DNA of 64,000 nt, taken from Microbacterium esteraromaticum. GTDB taxonomy: Bacteria > Actinomycetota > Actinomycetes > Actinomycetales > Microbacteriaceae. This document shows positions 51,215 to 61,706 of the stretch, piece after piece. The stretch is taken from assembly GCF_014084045.1 (NCBI RefSeq), contig NZ_CP043732.1, positions 1,674,001 through 1,738,000 of the forward strand, in the 5' to 3' direction. The position numbers and the translations under genes are program-made. The notes below the pieces were generated by a model. It was not told where the DNA came from, did no database searches, and saw nothing but the letters and a program-made list of their open reading frames with translations. Position 1 is the first letter of the stretch; the number at the start of each line of letters is the position of its first letter.

Positions 51215-53570
51215 TCACGCGGTGCGTCGGGACGCCGGACTGACCCGCACGTGGATGCTCTTCATCAGCGGCTGATCGCTCTGCGAGCTGTAGTCGGCGC
51301 TGCCGAGCAGCACATTCATCTCGGGCATGTACCCCGCGGCGCTGCCCTTCGGGAGGTCGTAGGCGATCGCTCGATAGTCGCGCAGTTCGCGCAGCGAGCC
51401 GTCCTTCGATGTCGAGACGATGTCCACGAGGGCGCCCTGGGCGATGTCGCGCTCGCGCATGTCGTCGGCGTGCATGAAGATCAGCTCGCGAAGGTTCTTC
51501 ACTCCGCGGTAGCGGTCGTTGCTGGTGTAGATCGTGGTGTTCCACTGATCGTGCGAGCGCATCGTCTGCAGCACGAGCATGTCGTCGGCGGCGGGGCGCA
51601 CATCGTGCAGGGGAGCCGCGGAGAACTCGGCACGACCCGACGGCGTGAGGAAGTCGCGCTCGCGGGCAGGCTGCGGAATGCGGAAGCCCGTCGGGTTTCT
51701 GATCAGGGCGTTGAACCCATCGAATCCAGGGAGGACCTTCGCCATGACGTCGCGGATGCGGTCGTAGTCGTCGACGTACTGCTCCCACGGCGTCCGGCTC
51801 TCCGGCATGGTCGCGCGCGCCATCCGCGCGATGATGTCGGGTTCGGACAGGAGGTGCTCGGATGCCGGACGCTTCTTCCCGTACGACACATGAACCATGC
51901 TCATCGCATCCTCGACGGTCTGTCCCTGCGGGCCCGTCGCCTGGATATCCTCCTCCGTGCGGCCGAGACACGGCAGGATCAGCGCCTTCTGGCCGTGCAC
52001 GAGGTGGCTTCGGTTGAGCTTGGTGCTCACCTGCACGGTGAGGCGGCACGAGCGCAGCGCCTCTGCCGTGTACGGGGTGTCGGGAGCGGCGAGCACGAAG
52101 TTGCCGCCGAGGCTGACGAAGACCTTCACGCGCCCCTCATGCATGGCCTCGATGCTGCCTACGGTGTCGAGCCCCGGTTCACGCGGAGAGGTGATGCCGC
52201 ACACCGCATCGAGCCGATCGAGCAGAGCGGGCGGCGCATGGTGATTGATGCCGCAGGTGCGGTTGCCCTGCACGTTGCTGTGTCCGCGCACCGGCGCGGG
52301 GCCGGCCCCGGGGCGCCCGATGTTGCCTCGCAGCAGAAGGACGTTGGTGAACTCGCGGACCATGTCGACCGCATGCTCCTGCTGGCTGATGCCGAGACAC
52401 CAGCTGATGATGGTCCTGTCCGCTTCGAGGTAGATGGCGCCTGCGGCCCGGATCTGCTGCTCGGTGAGGCCGGACTGCACGACCAGTTCATCCCACGACG
52501 TCGCCTCGACGAGTGCGCGGTACTCCGCCATGCCCTGGGTGTACTCCTCGAGGAACTCGGTCGCGAGCACCGACGGGTCGCTCTCCGCCGCCTCGAACAC
52601 GACCTTCGCGATGCCCCGCATCAGCGCCATGTCGCCCCCTGGACGCACCTGCAGGTTCAGCGTGCCCGTGGCGTGCGTCTTGAAGAGGGCCATGTCGACG
52701 AAGTCGTGGGGCACGATGGTGCGCGTGGACGCCGCCTCGATCAGCGGGTTCACGTGAACGACCTGCGCGCCGTTCTTCACGGCATCCGACAGCGCGGTCA
52801 GCATCCGGGGCGCGTTCGACGCGGCGTTCACCCCGAGAAGGAAGAGCGCGTCCGTCTCCTCCCAGTCCTGCACGGTCGTCGTGCCCTTGCCGGTGCCGAG
52901 TGAGGCGGTGAGCGCTCGACCGGAGGCCTCGTGGCACATGTTCGAGCAGTCCGGCATGTTGTTCGTGCCGTACTCCCGGATCATCAGCTGGTAGAGGAAG
53001 GACGACTCGTTGCTCAGGCGCCCTGACGTGTAGAAGGTGGCCTCATCGGGGCTCGCCAGCGAGCGCAGCTCGTCCCCGATGAGCGCGAAGGCGTCATCCC
53101 AGCTGATCGGCGCGTACCGGTCGGTCTCGGGGTCGTAGACCATCGGCTCGGTGAGCCGGCCGGCGTTCTCGAGCTCGTAGTCCGTCCACTCGGCGAGCTC
53201 GCTCACCGTGTGCGTCGAGAAGAACCCGCTGCCGACTCGCTTGTGCGTCATCTCCCAGGTGACGTGCTTCATGCCGTTCTCGCAGATGTCGAGCATGAGT
53301 CCGTTCTGGTCGTCGGGCCACGCAACCCGGGCAGTCGTACCCCTTGATCGGGTGGTTCATCCGCAGCATCGCGAGCGCGCCGGAGACGGGTTCGCGCTCG
53401 CGGAGGAGCACCGCGCCGACCGACATCGCGGCGCCCCACCCGGCGGCCGGGTGGTGGTAGTCCTGCTGCGACCACGGCTTGACGGTCACCGGTCCGTATC
53501 CGCCTTGTCGCGGACGAGCGGGCAGGAGTCCCGTGAAGAACGATGCGCCCTGCGGCGGCTGGTCACGCAT
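51215..53570 (-). pseudogene. Formate dehydrogenase-like molybdopterin oxidoreductase (FdhF/YdeP type), frameshifted
   Basis: Two frames together give a molybdopterin oxidoreductase of about 785 residues. The first frame starts at ATG 53570 and runs through NHPIKGYDCPGC. The second holds the rest, from GLMLDICENGMKHVTWEM through the molybdopterin and 4Fe-4S-lacking catalytic domains to the C-terminal dinucleotide-binding domain. The junction is at 53321, where TGC-G-TGG replaces the family sequence Cys-Ala-Trp, a net loss of two bases from a GCGCG run. Everything else is intact, including FHNMPDCSNMCHE-like segments. The start overlaps the FdhD stop by eight bases. It may be a true mutation or a sequence error. 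Confidence 0.85.
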
Positions 53571-54417
53571 GCCGGCTCCTCACCTCAGCACGCACCCGCT
53601 CGGCGTGCGTGTACACATTCATCGACCGCCCCCGCAGGAACCCGACGAGCGTCACGCCCGAGCGGTCCGCCAGGTCCACAGCGAGCGACGAGGGCGCCGA
53701 GACCGCGGCCAGCATAGGGATGCCGGCCATCGCCGCCTTCTGAACGAGCTCGAAGCTCGCGCGTCCTGACACCTGCAGCACGATGCCGCGCAGCGGCAGC
53801 CGGTCGGCGAGCACGGCCCATCCGACGACCTTGTCGACGGCGTTGTGTCGGCCGACGTCCTCGCGGAGGACGAGCAGCTCGCCTGTGGCCGCGTCGAAGA
53901 GCGCCGCCGCATGCAGCCCACCCGTCTTGTCGAAGGCATCCTGCCCTTCGCGCAGGCGTTCGGGGAAGGTGGCCAGCAGCCCGGCATCCACGGGCGTCTC
54001 GTCGATGGTCGTGTCGTGACGCGACACCGTCTCGACGGCGTCGATGCTCGCCTTGCCGCAGACGCCGCACGAACTGGTCGTGTAGAACGAGCGCGCGAGG
54101 TCGGGGGAGGGCGGGCGGACACCGGGCGCGAGCGCGACGTCGAGCACGTTGTAGGTGTTCTCCGCTCCGCCGGTTCCGGGCCCGCCGCAGTGGATCGCGG
54201 TTCGGAAGTCGGAACCCGAGGAGATGACGCCCTCCGACACGAGGAAGCCCGCGGCGAGCTCGACATCGTGGCCAGGGGTGCGCATCGTGACGGCAAGCGG
54301 CACTCCGAGCACCCGGATCTCCAGCGGTTCCTCGACGGCGAGAGTGTCCGGCATCCGTCTGGTGTCGCCGTCCAACGCGATCTTCAGCACCGGGCGACGT
54401 GTCGTGATGCGTCCCAC
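53563..54417 (-). CDS. fdhD: Formate dehydrogenase accessory sulfurtransferase FdhD
   Basis: A 284-residue protein that transfers sulphur from IscS-type desulphurase to the molybdenum cofactor of formate-dehydrogenase-like enzymes. The cysteine motif is [16 protein letters not shown]. The [15 protein letters not shown] and [18 protein letters not shown] regions are typical, as is the C-terminal [13 protein letters not shown]. It overlaps the downstream oxidoreductase gene by eight bases and is divergent from the MobA-like gene. It should serve the enzyme encoded next to it. Confidence 0.94.
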   Translation of the reverse strand: MGRITTRRPVLKIALDGDTRRMPDTLAVEEPLEIRVLGVPLAVTMRTPGHDVELAAGFLVSEGVISSGSDFRTAIHCGGPGTGGAENTYNVLDVALAPGVRPPSPDLARSFYTTSSCGVCGKASIDAVETVSRHDTTIDETPVDAGLLATFPERLREGQDAFDKTGGLHAAALFDAATGELLVLREDVGRHNAVDKVVGWAVLADRLPLRGIVLQVSGRASFELVQKAAMAGIPMLAAVSAPSSLAVDLADRSGVTLVGFLRGRSMNVYTHAERVRAEVRSRHA

Positions 54418-54491
54418 GGGTCCGAGCGTACTCCGGGGGCGGACTCTCTCGGAGAACTCCTCCGCAGAGTCGCGAGCGCTAGCGTTGGGGC

Positions 54492-55109
54492 ATGAAGACC
54501 CCAGGTCCCGCGCGACGCGTCGCGGTGATCCTCGCCGGTGGACGGGGGCGCCGTCTCGGAGGGGCAGACAAGCCCCTGATCCTGGTGAGAGGGCGGACGC
54601 TGCTGTCGTGCGCGCTGGAGGCCGCAGCGAGCAGAGAGAAGATCGTGGTGGTCGGCGGGCCCTTCGACATCACCGACGACCGCATCGTCTGGACGAGAGA
54701 GGAACCGCGGTTCGGCGGCCCGGCAGCGGCTTTGATGGCCGCGCTCGCCGTTCTCGACGACCTTCCAAGCGACGCCGAGGTGCTGCTGCTGGCCGCGGAT
54801 CTGCCCGAAGCGGTGCGCCTCGCAGGGCTGCTCGACGCCGTGCCGATCCCCGAGGAGGACGACGGGCTGGTCGCGACGGATGGGGACGGCCGAGAGCAGT
54901 GGCGCGCCGGCCGCCATCGCCTGGACGCGCTCCGTCGTGTCCGCGCCGAGTGGGGAGATGGCGCCGGTGTGCCGATGAAGGTGATCATGCACGCGCTCCG
55001 GCTGAGCGCGGTCGACGTGGGCGCGGCTGCACTCGATCTCGACACCTGGGAGGCGATCGACGAATATCGAGATGCGCCCAGACACCCAGGAGGAGGAGAT
55101 CGTGGATGA
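54492..55109 (+). CDS. Molybdenum cofactor guanylyltransferase-like protein (MobA-like)
   Basis: A 205-residue nucleotidyltransferase. The N-terminal signature is [20 protein letters not shown], followed by [12 protein letters not shown] and the acid-containing [11 protein letters not shown]. MobA attaches GMP to molybdopterin to make the cofactor used by the FdhF-like enzyme nearby. The usual DxP of MobA is DLP here. It is divergent from FdhD and overlaps the small gene behind it by eight bases. Confidence 0.88.
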   Translation: MKTPGPARRVAVILAGGRGRRLGGADKPLILVRGRTLLSCALEAAASREKIVVVGGPFDITDDRIVWTREEPRFGGPAAALMAALAVLDDLPSDAEVLLLAADLPEAVRLAGLLDAVPIPEEDDGLVATDGDGREQWRAGRHRLDALRRVRAEWGDGAGVPMKVIMHALRLSAVDVGAAALDLDTWEAIDEYRDAPRHPGGGDRG

Positions 55110-55350
55110 CACCCCTGCCGACCTCGAGGGGTGGGTGCACTCCGTGGCTGCCGCCCTCGGCATCGATCCGGAGGAGGTGCCGATCGGCCTGCTCCTGGAC
55201 GTCACCCGCGAGACGGCTCACGGGATCACGCGACCCGCTGGCCCCGTGACGACATTCCTCATCGGGCTGGCCGCGGGCCGGGGACTCGCCGTCGACGATG
55301 CCATCGCGACCGTTCGCGCCCGCCTGCCACGGACGCCTTCCGAGAGCTGA
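55102..55350 (+). CDS. Small DUF6457-type protein
   Basis: An 82-residue protein often found behind MobA-like genes in actinobacteria. It has no membrane segment and is acidic: DLEGWVHSVAAALGIDPEE and LLLDVTRETAHGITRPAGP. The start is GTG 55102, with an AGGAGGAG site four to five bases before; an ATG 10 codons earlier lies inside the MobA-like gene. It has been proposed to act with molybdenum cofactor synthesis, but the role is not known. Confidence 0.75.
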   Translation: MDDTPADLEGWVHSVAAALGIDPEEVPIGLLLDVTRETAHGITRPAGPVTTFLIGLAAGRGLAVDDAIATVRARLPRTPSES

Positions 55351-55411
55351 CACCGACCTGCCGTCCGGTCGCCGCGGCCCCGACAAGCCGCGGCAGCCGT
55401 AGGCTGGAGGG

Positions 55412-56911
55412 GTGACTGCGTACGTCTCGGCTTTCGACCTGTTCTCCATCGGTGTGGGACCCTCGAGCTCGCATACCGTCGGGCCGATGCGCGCCGGCGT
55501 CGACTTCGCCGATCGCCTGCGTGCCCAGGGGATCCTCGACCGCGTCGCCCGGGTGCGCTGCGAGCTGTTCGGCTCGCTGGGAGCGACAGGGCTGGGTCAC
55601 GGCACTCCGGATGCGGTCGTCGCCGGCCTGCAGGGACTGCACCCCGAGACCTGCGATCCCGCGGACGTGCGCGAGTTGTGGAGCTCGTGGCCCGAGGGGC
55701 GCGATCTGCTGCTCGCGGGGGAGCACAGCATCCCCTTCGCGAAGGACGACATCGCCTTCGTCCCCCGCACCCGGCTGCCCGGCCACCCCAACGCGATGAC
55801 CCTGCACGCGCTCGACGCCGATGGCGCGCCGGTGCTCGAGCAGACGTACTACTCCGTCGGCGGAGGCTTCATCCGCCGCGACGGCGAGGAGGCGCGCGTC
55901 GCTGCGGCCCCGCAGCCGTACCCGTACGACACCGCCGAGGAACTGCTCGCCCTGTGCGACGAGACCGGCATGTCGATCGCCGAGATCGCCCGTGCGAACG
56001 AGATGGCGGTGCGCACCGAGGAGGAGGTCGCCGCCGGTCTGGATGCGATCTGGGATGCCATGGCCTCGTGCGTCGACGCCGGGCTGCACTCCGAGGGCAC
56101 GCTGCCCGGCATCCTGAAGGTCAAGCGTCGCGCGGGCGACATCCGGCAGCAGCTGGAGGCCTCCGAGGCCGACGGACACCCGGCGCTGCCTGGTGAGTGG
56201 CTCGGCGCCTTCGCCCTCGCCGTCAACGAGGAGAACGCGGCCGGCGGGCGAGTGGTCACCGCTCCGACGAACGGCGCTGCAGGCATCCTTCCCGCCGTCG
56301 CGATGCACTGGTGGCGCTTCCTCGCCGACTCCGGTCTCGGCGTCGGCAACGCCGTCACCCCGCACGGCGAGCTGGTCGGCAGCGCACTGCTCGGCTTCCG
56401 CAACGATCAGGCTGCCCTGCCGGCAGCCGGCGAGCAGCTCGACGAGGCCGCCGTCGCCGAGGCGAACCGACGCCGTGGCATCCGCCGGTTCCTGCTGACC
56501 GCGACCGCGCTCGGGTCGCTGTTCAAGGCGAATGCGTCGATCTCGGGTGCCGAGGGCGGCTGCCAGGCCGAGGTCGGCTCGGCCTGCGCGATGGCCGCCG
56601 GCGGACTCACCGCCGTGATGGGCGGCACCGTGCGGCAGATCGAGAACGCCGCCGAGATCGCGATGGAGCACCACCTCGGTCTCACCTGCGACCCGATCGG
56701 CGGTCTCGTGCAGATCCCGTGCATCGAGCGCAACGCGATCGCCGCGTCGACCGCGGTCACGGCTGCACGCCTGGCGCTGCGCGGCGACGGTCACCACTAC
56801 GTCTCGCTCGACGCCGTCGTCGAGACGATGCGCCAGACCGGGCTCGACATGTCGACGAAGTACAAGGAGACCAGCGAGGGCGGCCTCGCGGTGAACGTCA
56901 TCGAGTGCTGA
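55412..56911 (+). CDS. sdaA: L-serine ammonia-lyase (iron-sulphur type)
   Basis: A 499-residue single-chain L-serine dehydratase giving pyruvate and ammonia. The beta domain begins FSIGVGPSSSHTVGPMRAG. The alpha domain has the Fe-S cysteines in GAEGGCQAEVGSACAMAAGG and LTCDPIGGLVQIPCIERNA. It lacks a clear ACT domain. The start is GTG 55412, with GGAGG five bases upstream. It is the only gene here that uses L-serine; it complements the D-serine enzyme elsewhere in the window. Confidence 0.95.
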   Translation: MTAYVSAFDLFSIGVGPSSSHTVGPMRAGVDFADRLRAQGILDRVARVRCELFGSLGATGLGHGTPDAVVAGLQGLHPETCDPADVRELWSSWPEGRDLLLAGEHSIPFAKDDIAFVPRTRLPGHPNAMTLHALDADGAPVLEQTYYSVGGGFIRRDGEEARVAAAPQPYPYDTAEELLALCDETGMSIAEIARANEMAVRTEEEVAAGLDAIWDAMASCVDAGLHSEGTLPGILKVKRRAGDIRQQLEASEADGHPALPGEWLGAFALAVNEENAAGGRVVTAPTNGAAGILPAVAMHWWRFLADSGLGVGNAVTPHGELVGSALLGFRNDQAALPAAGEQLDEAAVAEANRRRGIRRFLLTATALGSLFKANASISGAEGGCQAEVGSACAMAAGGLTAVMGGTVRQIENAAEIAMEHHLGLTCDPIGGLVQIPCIERNAIAASTAVTAARLALRGDGHHYVSLDAVVETMRQTGLDMSTKYKETSEGGLAVNVIEC

Positions 56912-56956
56912 CGGATCATCCGCCCGAGGACGCGTCCGCAGGCGGACAATCGACGC

Positions 56957-57295
56957 ATGATCGACTCGGCGGATGCCGTCGTCATCGACGGGCTGCGCGT
57001 GCGGCGCGGGCATCACGAGGTGCTCGACGGCCTCTCGCTGCGCATCCCGCGCGGCGAGGTCATCGGCCTTCTCGGGCCCTCGGGGTGCGGCAAGACCACG
57101 CTGATGCGCTCCATCGTCGGGGTGCAGCGCACCCACGGTGGCACCGTGACCGTGCTGGGGGAGCCCGCCGGGTCGCGCGCGCTCCGTGATCGGGTCTCGT
57201 ACGGCACCCAGGGCTCCGCCGTCTACGGCGACCTCAGCGTGCAGGGGAACCTCCGATACTTCGGATCCGTCCTCGGCACCCCGAGCTCGGAGTAG
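56957..57295 (+). pseudogene. Truncated ABC transporter ATPase (N-terminal fragment)
   Basis: A 112-residue fragment of a drug/daunorubicin-type ABC ATPase. Walker A is GLLGPSGCGKTTLMRS and the Q-loop region is VSYGTQGSAVYGDLSVQGNL. The chain stops at TPSSE, before the signature, Walker B and H-loop. No matching continuation is seen in the other frames. The next gene is convergent and unrelated. This looks like the left remnant of an export operon whose rest was deleted; the fragment cannot be an active ATPase. Confidence 0.85.
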
Positions 57296-57305
57296 AGGAG
57301 ACCCG

Positions 57306-59861
57306 TCATCGGCGCTCGGCGCGACGGGTGGTGTGGCGTGTGGGGGCGGCGGCCCAGGGATCCTCGGGCCAGGGGTGCTTCGGATAGCGCCCGCGCATCT
57401 CCGCTCGCACCTGCGCGTAGGGCCCCGACCAGAACGACGCGAGGTCTCCCGTGACGGCGAGCGGGCGCCCGGCGGGAGAGAGCAGGTGGAACAGCACGGG
57501 GACGCGTCCGCCGGCGAGGCGGGGTGTCTCGGCCCAGCCGAAGCACTCCTGCAGCTTGACGGCGACCACCGGGGCGGCCTCGGGTTCGTCGAGCGGGGGA
57601 TAGGCGATCCGGATGCGCGAACCGCTGGGCACCTCGAGCCGCTCAGGGACGAGTGAGTCGAGCTCGGCCGCCGCAGGCCAGGGGAGCAGACGCCGCAGGG
57701 GAGCGGTCAGATCGATGCGGTGCGCCGAGGCCCCATCGGCGAGCGCTGTGAGCTCGGGTTCGAGCCATTCGTCGAGTCTGCTCAGCAGGGCGTCATCGGT
57801 GACGTCGGGCCACGGGGCGCCGAGCTCGCGGTGCAGCAGACCGAGTCTTCTGCGCAGCTCGTCGGCGGAATCCGACCAGGTGAACACACCGAGCCCGCGG
57901 GCGCGCACGGCACGCCGCACGGCACCCTGCGCCTCCGTCGCCGATGCACGCACCGGCATGGACGAGCGAACGATGGCGCCGATGCGCCGCTCTCGGCGGG
58001 CGGTGATCCGGCCGTCGGCCAGCTCGGCCTCGACTCGATCGGTGATGAGATGACCGGCGGCGCGCTCGACCTGCCTCTCGGTGATCACCGCTGCGGCGCG
58101 GATCACCGCTCCGGAGCCGGCTGCGATGCGACCGGATGCCCGGGCGACGTCGGCCACCGCGAGCCATTCGGCATCTGCGAGCGGCCCGCTGATGCCGGCC
58201 CGAGTGCCGGATGCGAGCAGGAACGTCGCACCGCCGGCCGAGCGCTCCACGCGCGTGGCGATGCGCTCGGGGAAGGCGAGCGCGACGACGAGCCCCGCGC
58301 AGTCGGCGTCATCGCGCGCAGCGCGGGTGGAGGGAATGAGACGCAGCAGCCGGTCGACCTCTCGCGACCAGCGCTGCGCCTCGGGCGTCCGTCCGCTCCG
58401 CAGCGACGACACAGCCGCGGCGATGTCGGAATCCCGTATGCGGATGTCGCCTCCGACCAGCGCGACGACCTCGGCGGCTGCGCGGGCACCGACGATGGCC
58501 GCGCCATCGCGGAGAGCGCGCGCGAGTCGGGGGTCGGTCGGGATGCGCGCGAGGGTGCGGCCCTCGTCGGTCGCGCGACCGACGTCGTCGATCGCACCGA
58601 GGCCGTGCAGCACCGAGATCGCGTCGCGCAGGCTGTCGGCGGGCAGCGGATCGATGAGGCGCAGACCTGAGCCGCCCGGCGCACCCCAGCAGGCCAGCAG
58701 CAGGGCGGCGTCGGCGAGGTCGGCCGTGTCGATCTCGGGTGCCGGCCGCGCGGGCGCGGCGGCGTACCCGCGCTCGTCGATGCAGCGCACCACGGTGCCG
58801 GGGCCCTGTCGTGTCGCTCGCCCGGCGCGCTGCACGCACGACGACCGCGATGCCGCGGTCGTGACCAGCCCCGTCATGCCGCGCGTCGCGTCACGCTGCG
58901 GCTGCCTGGCCAGGCAGCTGTCGACCACGAGCCGCACTCCCGGCACCGTCAGCGACGACTCCGCGAGCGAGGTGGTGACGATGATCCGAGGTGCGTCGCC
59001 GGCGTCGCGACCGCGGATCACGGCATCCTGGGCGGCCGCAGGCAGCTGCCCGTGCAGTTCTCGCACATCGAACGTCGGTGCTGCGGCGGCGATGCGGCGC
59101 GCGATCTCGGCGACCTCCCGAGCGCCGGGTGCGAAGACGAGAGCGTCGGCGCCGGGGTCGTCGATGACGAGCTCGCGGGCAGCGGATGCCGCCGTGGCGG
59201 CCACATGGTCGAGGAACCCCCGCGTGACCCCCCGTTCGTCGAGTCGGGGCGCGGGGCTCGGGGCCCATCGCTCGATCAGAGGGTGCGCGGGCACGGAGTG
59301 CTCGACGACGGGAGCCGGGGCGCCGTCGATTCCGATGACCGATGCGATGCGCTCGGCGTCGAGGGTCGCCGACATCGCGGCCAGCACGAGGTCGTCGCGC
59401 AGCTCGCGCACCTCGCCGAGCAGCCCGAGAAGCAGGTCGGTCTCGAGCGCACGCTCATGCACCTCGTCGATGATCACGGCATCGATGCCGTCGAGGCCGG
59501 GGTCATCGAGCATCCGGCGCAGCAGCACTCCCGCTGTGACGAACTCGACGCGCGTCTGGGGACTCACTCTGCGCTCGCCCCGCACGGTGAAACCGACTCG
59601 ATCGCCGAGCGGCGAGTCGTCGAGCTCGGCGAGGCGGCGGGCGGCGGCGCGTGCGGCGACCCGGCGAGGCTGCGTGACGATGACGCGACCTCGGGCGCGT
59701 TCGGCGAGCAGCGGAGGCACGTGGGTGGTCTTGCCCGTGCCGGGAGGGGCGCTGATGACGACTGCCGTGCCCGCGTCGAGCGCGCTCCCGACCTCGGGGA
59801 GCGCCTCGGCGAACGACAGCCCGGCGCCGATGCGGGCGAGGTCGAACGCGCGGGAGGTCAC
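57306..59861 (-). CDS. hrpB: ATP-dependent helicase HrpB
   Basis: An 851-residue DEAH-type helicase. Walker A is SAPPGTGKTTHVPPLL, motif Ia VTQPRRVAARAAA, motif II DEVHERALETDLLLG, motif III AAMSATLDAERIA, and motif VI CVQRAGRATRQGPGTV. The HA2 and the HrpB-specific C-terminal domains follow, ending WPEDPWAAAPTRHTTRRAERR. The start is GTG 59861. In other bacteria HrpB deletions have mild phenotypes; the RNA target here is unknown. It is convergent with the truncated ABC gene, with ten bases between them. Confidence 0.93.
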   Translation of the reverse strand: MTSRAFDLARIGAGLSFAEALPEVGSALDAGTAVVISAPPGTGKTTHVPPLLAERARGRVIVTQPRRVAARAAARRLAELDDSPLGDRVGFTVRGERRVSPQTRVEFVTAGVLLRRMLDDPGLDGIDAVIIDEVHERALETDLLLGLLGEVRELRDDLVLAAMSATLDAERIASVIGIDGAPAPVVEHSVPAHPLIERWAPSPAPRLDERGVTRGFLDHVAATAASAARELVIDDPGADALVFAPGAREVAEIARRIAAAAPTFDVRELHGQLPAAAQDAVIRGRDAGDAPRIIVTTSLAESSLTVPGVRLVVDSCLARQPQRDATRGMTGLVTTAASRSSCVQRAGRATRQGPGTVVRCIDERGYAAAPARPAPEIDTADLADAALLLACWGAPGGSGLRLIDPLPADSLRDAISVLHGLGAIDDVGRATDEGRTLARIPTDPRLARALRDGAAIVGARAAAEVVALVGGDIRIRDSDIAAAVSSLRSGRTPEAQRWSREVDRLLRLIPSTRAARDDADCAGLVVALAFPERIATRVERSAGGATFLLASGTRAGISGPLADAEWLAVADVARASGRIAAGSGAVIRAAAVITERQVERAAGHLITDRVEAELADGRITARRERRIGAIVRSSMPVRASATEAQGAVRRAVRARGLGVFTWSDSADELRRRLGLLHRELGAPWPDVTDDALLSRLDEWLEPELTALADGASAHRIDLTAPLRRLLPWPAAAELDSLVPERLEVPSGSRIRIAYPPLDEPEAAPVVAVKLQECFGWAETPRLAGGRVPVLFHLLSPAGRPLAVTGDLASFWSGPYAQVRAEMRGRYPKHPWPEDPWAAAPTRHTTRRAERR

Positions 59862-59967
59862 ACGACCAGTCTGCCGGGTGGCGGGGAGATGAGGTGCGGG
59901 GTCCGTTGTGAACGGGTGCTAGGCGAGATCCATACGGCGACCGGGCTGCGGTCGAGGCGCGGAATGC

Positions 59968-60001
59968 GAAGAGCCGCCTCGTGGGAGCGAGGCGGCTCTT
60001 C
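59968..60001 (-). terminator. Terminator after the flotillin-family gene
   Basis: GAAGAGCCGCCTCG (59968-59981) pairs perfectly with CGAGGCGGCTCTTC (59988-60001) around TGGGAG. It follows the flotillin-family stop by about 30 bases and lies upstream of hrpB. A GGATGC-type repeat (60006-60030) separates it from the gene. Confidence 0.85.
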
Positions 60002-60029
60002 GGCATGCCGGATGCTGGATGCCGGATGC

Positions 60030-61652
60030 TCAGGCGCCGGTGAACGGCTCCGTCGCGTCATCGCCGGTGCGCTCGACCACGGTCGTCGTGGGCGCTGCGG
60101 TTGATGCGGATGCCGCGGGCTGGGCATCCGTCGCCTGGGCCACCCCGGCGCCGAAGCCGCGGCCGACGGCCTGGCCCTGGATGATCGCGGCGAGGTCGAG
60201 CCCGGTGGCCGCGCTCACGCTGTCGAACACCGAGCGCATCGCCTTGGCGCTGTCGCCGCCGACGACGCTGGACGCGCCGTCGTCGCCGGCGCCGCCGATG
60301 ATCGAGACGTTGCCGATCGCGGAGTAGCCCTTGGCGAACTCGGCCATGATCGAGGGCAGCACCTCGAGCACGCGCTGCGAGAGGAACGCCTCCTGGTTCG
60401 AGGCGATGGCCTTGGCCTCCGCCTCGACGGCGGCGGCGCGCGCCTCACCTTCGGCGCGGATGGCCTCTGCCTCGGCGTTCGCGCGCAGACGGCGGGCCTC
60501 TGCCTCTGCCTCTGCCTGGGCGCGAAGGGCATTGGCGTCACCGGTGGCCTTGGCCTCGGCGGCGGCCGCCTCACCGGCGGCGCGGGCCTTGTCGGCCTGA
60601 GCCTGCTGCTCGGCGATGCGGGTGCGGGCCTCGGCCTGCTTGACCTGCTCGATAGCCGCTGCCTCTGCCGCCTTCTCGCGGGTGAACAGGTCTGCCTGGG
60701 CGCGGGTCTCGGCTTCGTAGCGCTGGGCGTCGGCGACGCGCTTGACGTCGGCGTCGAGCTGGGCCTGCTTGTTCTCGGCCTGCTGCTGCAGAACGGCCTG
60801 CTCGGCCTGCGCGCGGGCGAGCTGCTCGGCCTGCTCGGCCTCGGCGCGGGCCCGGCCGATGCCGGCATTGGCGTTGGCCGTGTTCGTGTCGAGCGCCGTC
60901 TGCTCGATCAGGTTCGCTTCCTGGTTGGCGATGTTCTTCTGGTTGATCGCACGGTCGGCGTTGGTCTGCGAGATCTCGGCCGCCTGGCGCTTGGCCTGGA
61001 TCTCGGGCGCACCCAGCGACTGGATGTAGCCCACCTTGTCGGTGATGCCCTTGATCTGGAACGAGTCGAGGATCAGGCCCTGCTCGGCAAGCTCCTGCGA
61101 GACGTCTGCGGCGATCTGGTCTGAGAACTTCTTGCGCTCGCGCATGAGCTCGACCACCGACAGCGTGGCGACGATGCCGCGCAGTGCGCCTTCGAGCTGC
61201 TCGGTGGTGAACTGCTCGATCGCCTTGTCCTGAGATGCGAAGCGCTCGGCGGCGCGGCGCACGTACAGGGGGTCGGAGCCGATCTTGACGATCGCGACGC
61301 CGTCGACGTTGAGCGTCACGCTGTCGAGCGACTGCGCCTCGGCGTTCAGCGACACCTGACGCGAGCGCAGCGAGATGATCTCGTGACGCTGCGTGATCGG
61401 GTTGACCAGCGACTTGCCGTTGACGATGACCGTCACCGGCGACTCCTCGGTCTCGCCGCGGGTCGAGCCGTCGGCTGCGACGACCGTGCGCTGCACCTTC
61501 TGCTTGCGGCCCGAGATGACGAGCGCCTCGTCGGCGCGAGCGACCTTGATCCAGCTGCGCGCGAACAGCAGCAGGATCAGTGCGATGACGATCGCGGCGA
61601 CGACCGCGATTCCGATGATGACCAGGATGCCGATTGCTCCGGCGATCTCCAT
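60030..61652 (-). CDS. Flotillin/SPFH-family membrane protein
   Basis: A 540-residue protein. One N-terminal membrane helix (IGILVIIGIAVVAAIVIALILLL) is followed by the SPFH/band 7 domain (residues 35-220), with the family stretch EQLEGALRGIVATLSVVELM. A long Ala/Glu/Gln-rich coiled coil (230-430) holds repeated RAEAEQAEQLARAQAEQ-type heptads. The C-terminus has a Gly/Ser-rich stretch and a final DATEPFTGA. Flotillins organise membrane microdomains. It is the only gene in its direction before MarR. Confidence 0.9.
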   Translation of the reverse strand: MEIAGAIGILVIIGIAVVAAIVIALILLLFARSWIKVARADEALVISGRKQKVQRTVVAADGSTRGETEESPVTVIVNGKSLVNPITQRHEIISLRSRQVSLNAEAQSLDSVTLNVDGVAIVKIGSDPLYVRRAAERFASQDKAIEQFTTEQLEGALRGIVATLSVVELMRERKKFSDQIAADVSQELAEQGLILDSFQIKGITDKVGYIQSLGAPEIQAKRQAAEISQTNADRAINQKNIANQEANLIEQTALDTNTANANAGIGRARAEAEQAEQLARAQAEQAVLQQQAENKQAQLDADVKRVADAQRYEAETRAQADLFTREKAAEAAAIEQVKQAEARTRIAEQQAQADKARAAGEAAAAEAKATGDANALRAQAEAEAEARRLRANAEAEAIRAEGEARAAAVEAEAKAIASNQEAFLSQRVLEVLPSIMAEFAKGYSAIGNVSIIGGAGDDGASSVVGGDSAKAMRSVFDSVSAATGLDLAAIIQGQAVGRGFGAGVAQATDAQPAASASTAAPTTTVVERTGDDATEPFTGA

Positions 61653-61706
61653 GGTGACCTTCCTTTCCCCCTCGTAGGTTTCAGGTCCACCCTGCCAGAG
61701 TCCCGG

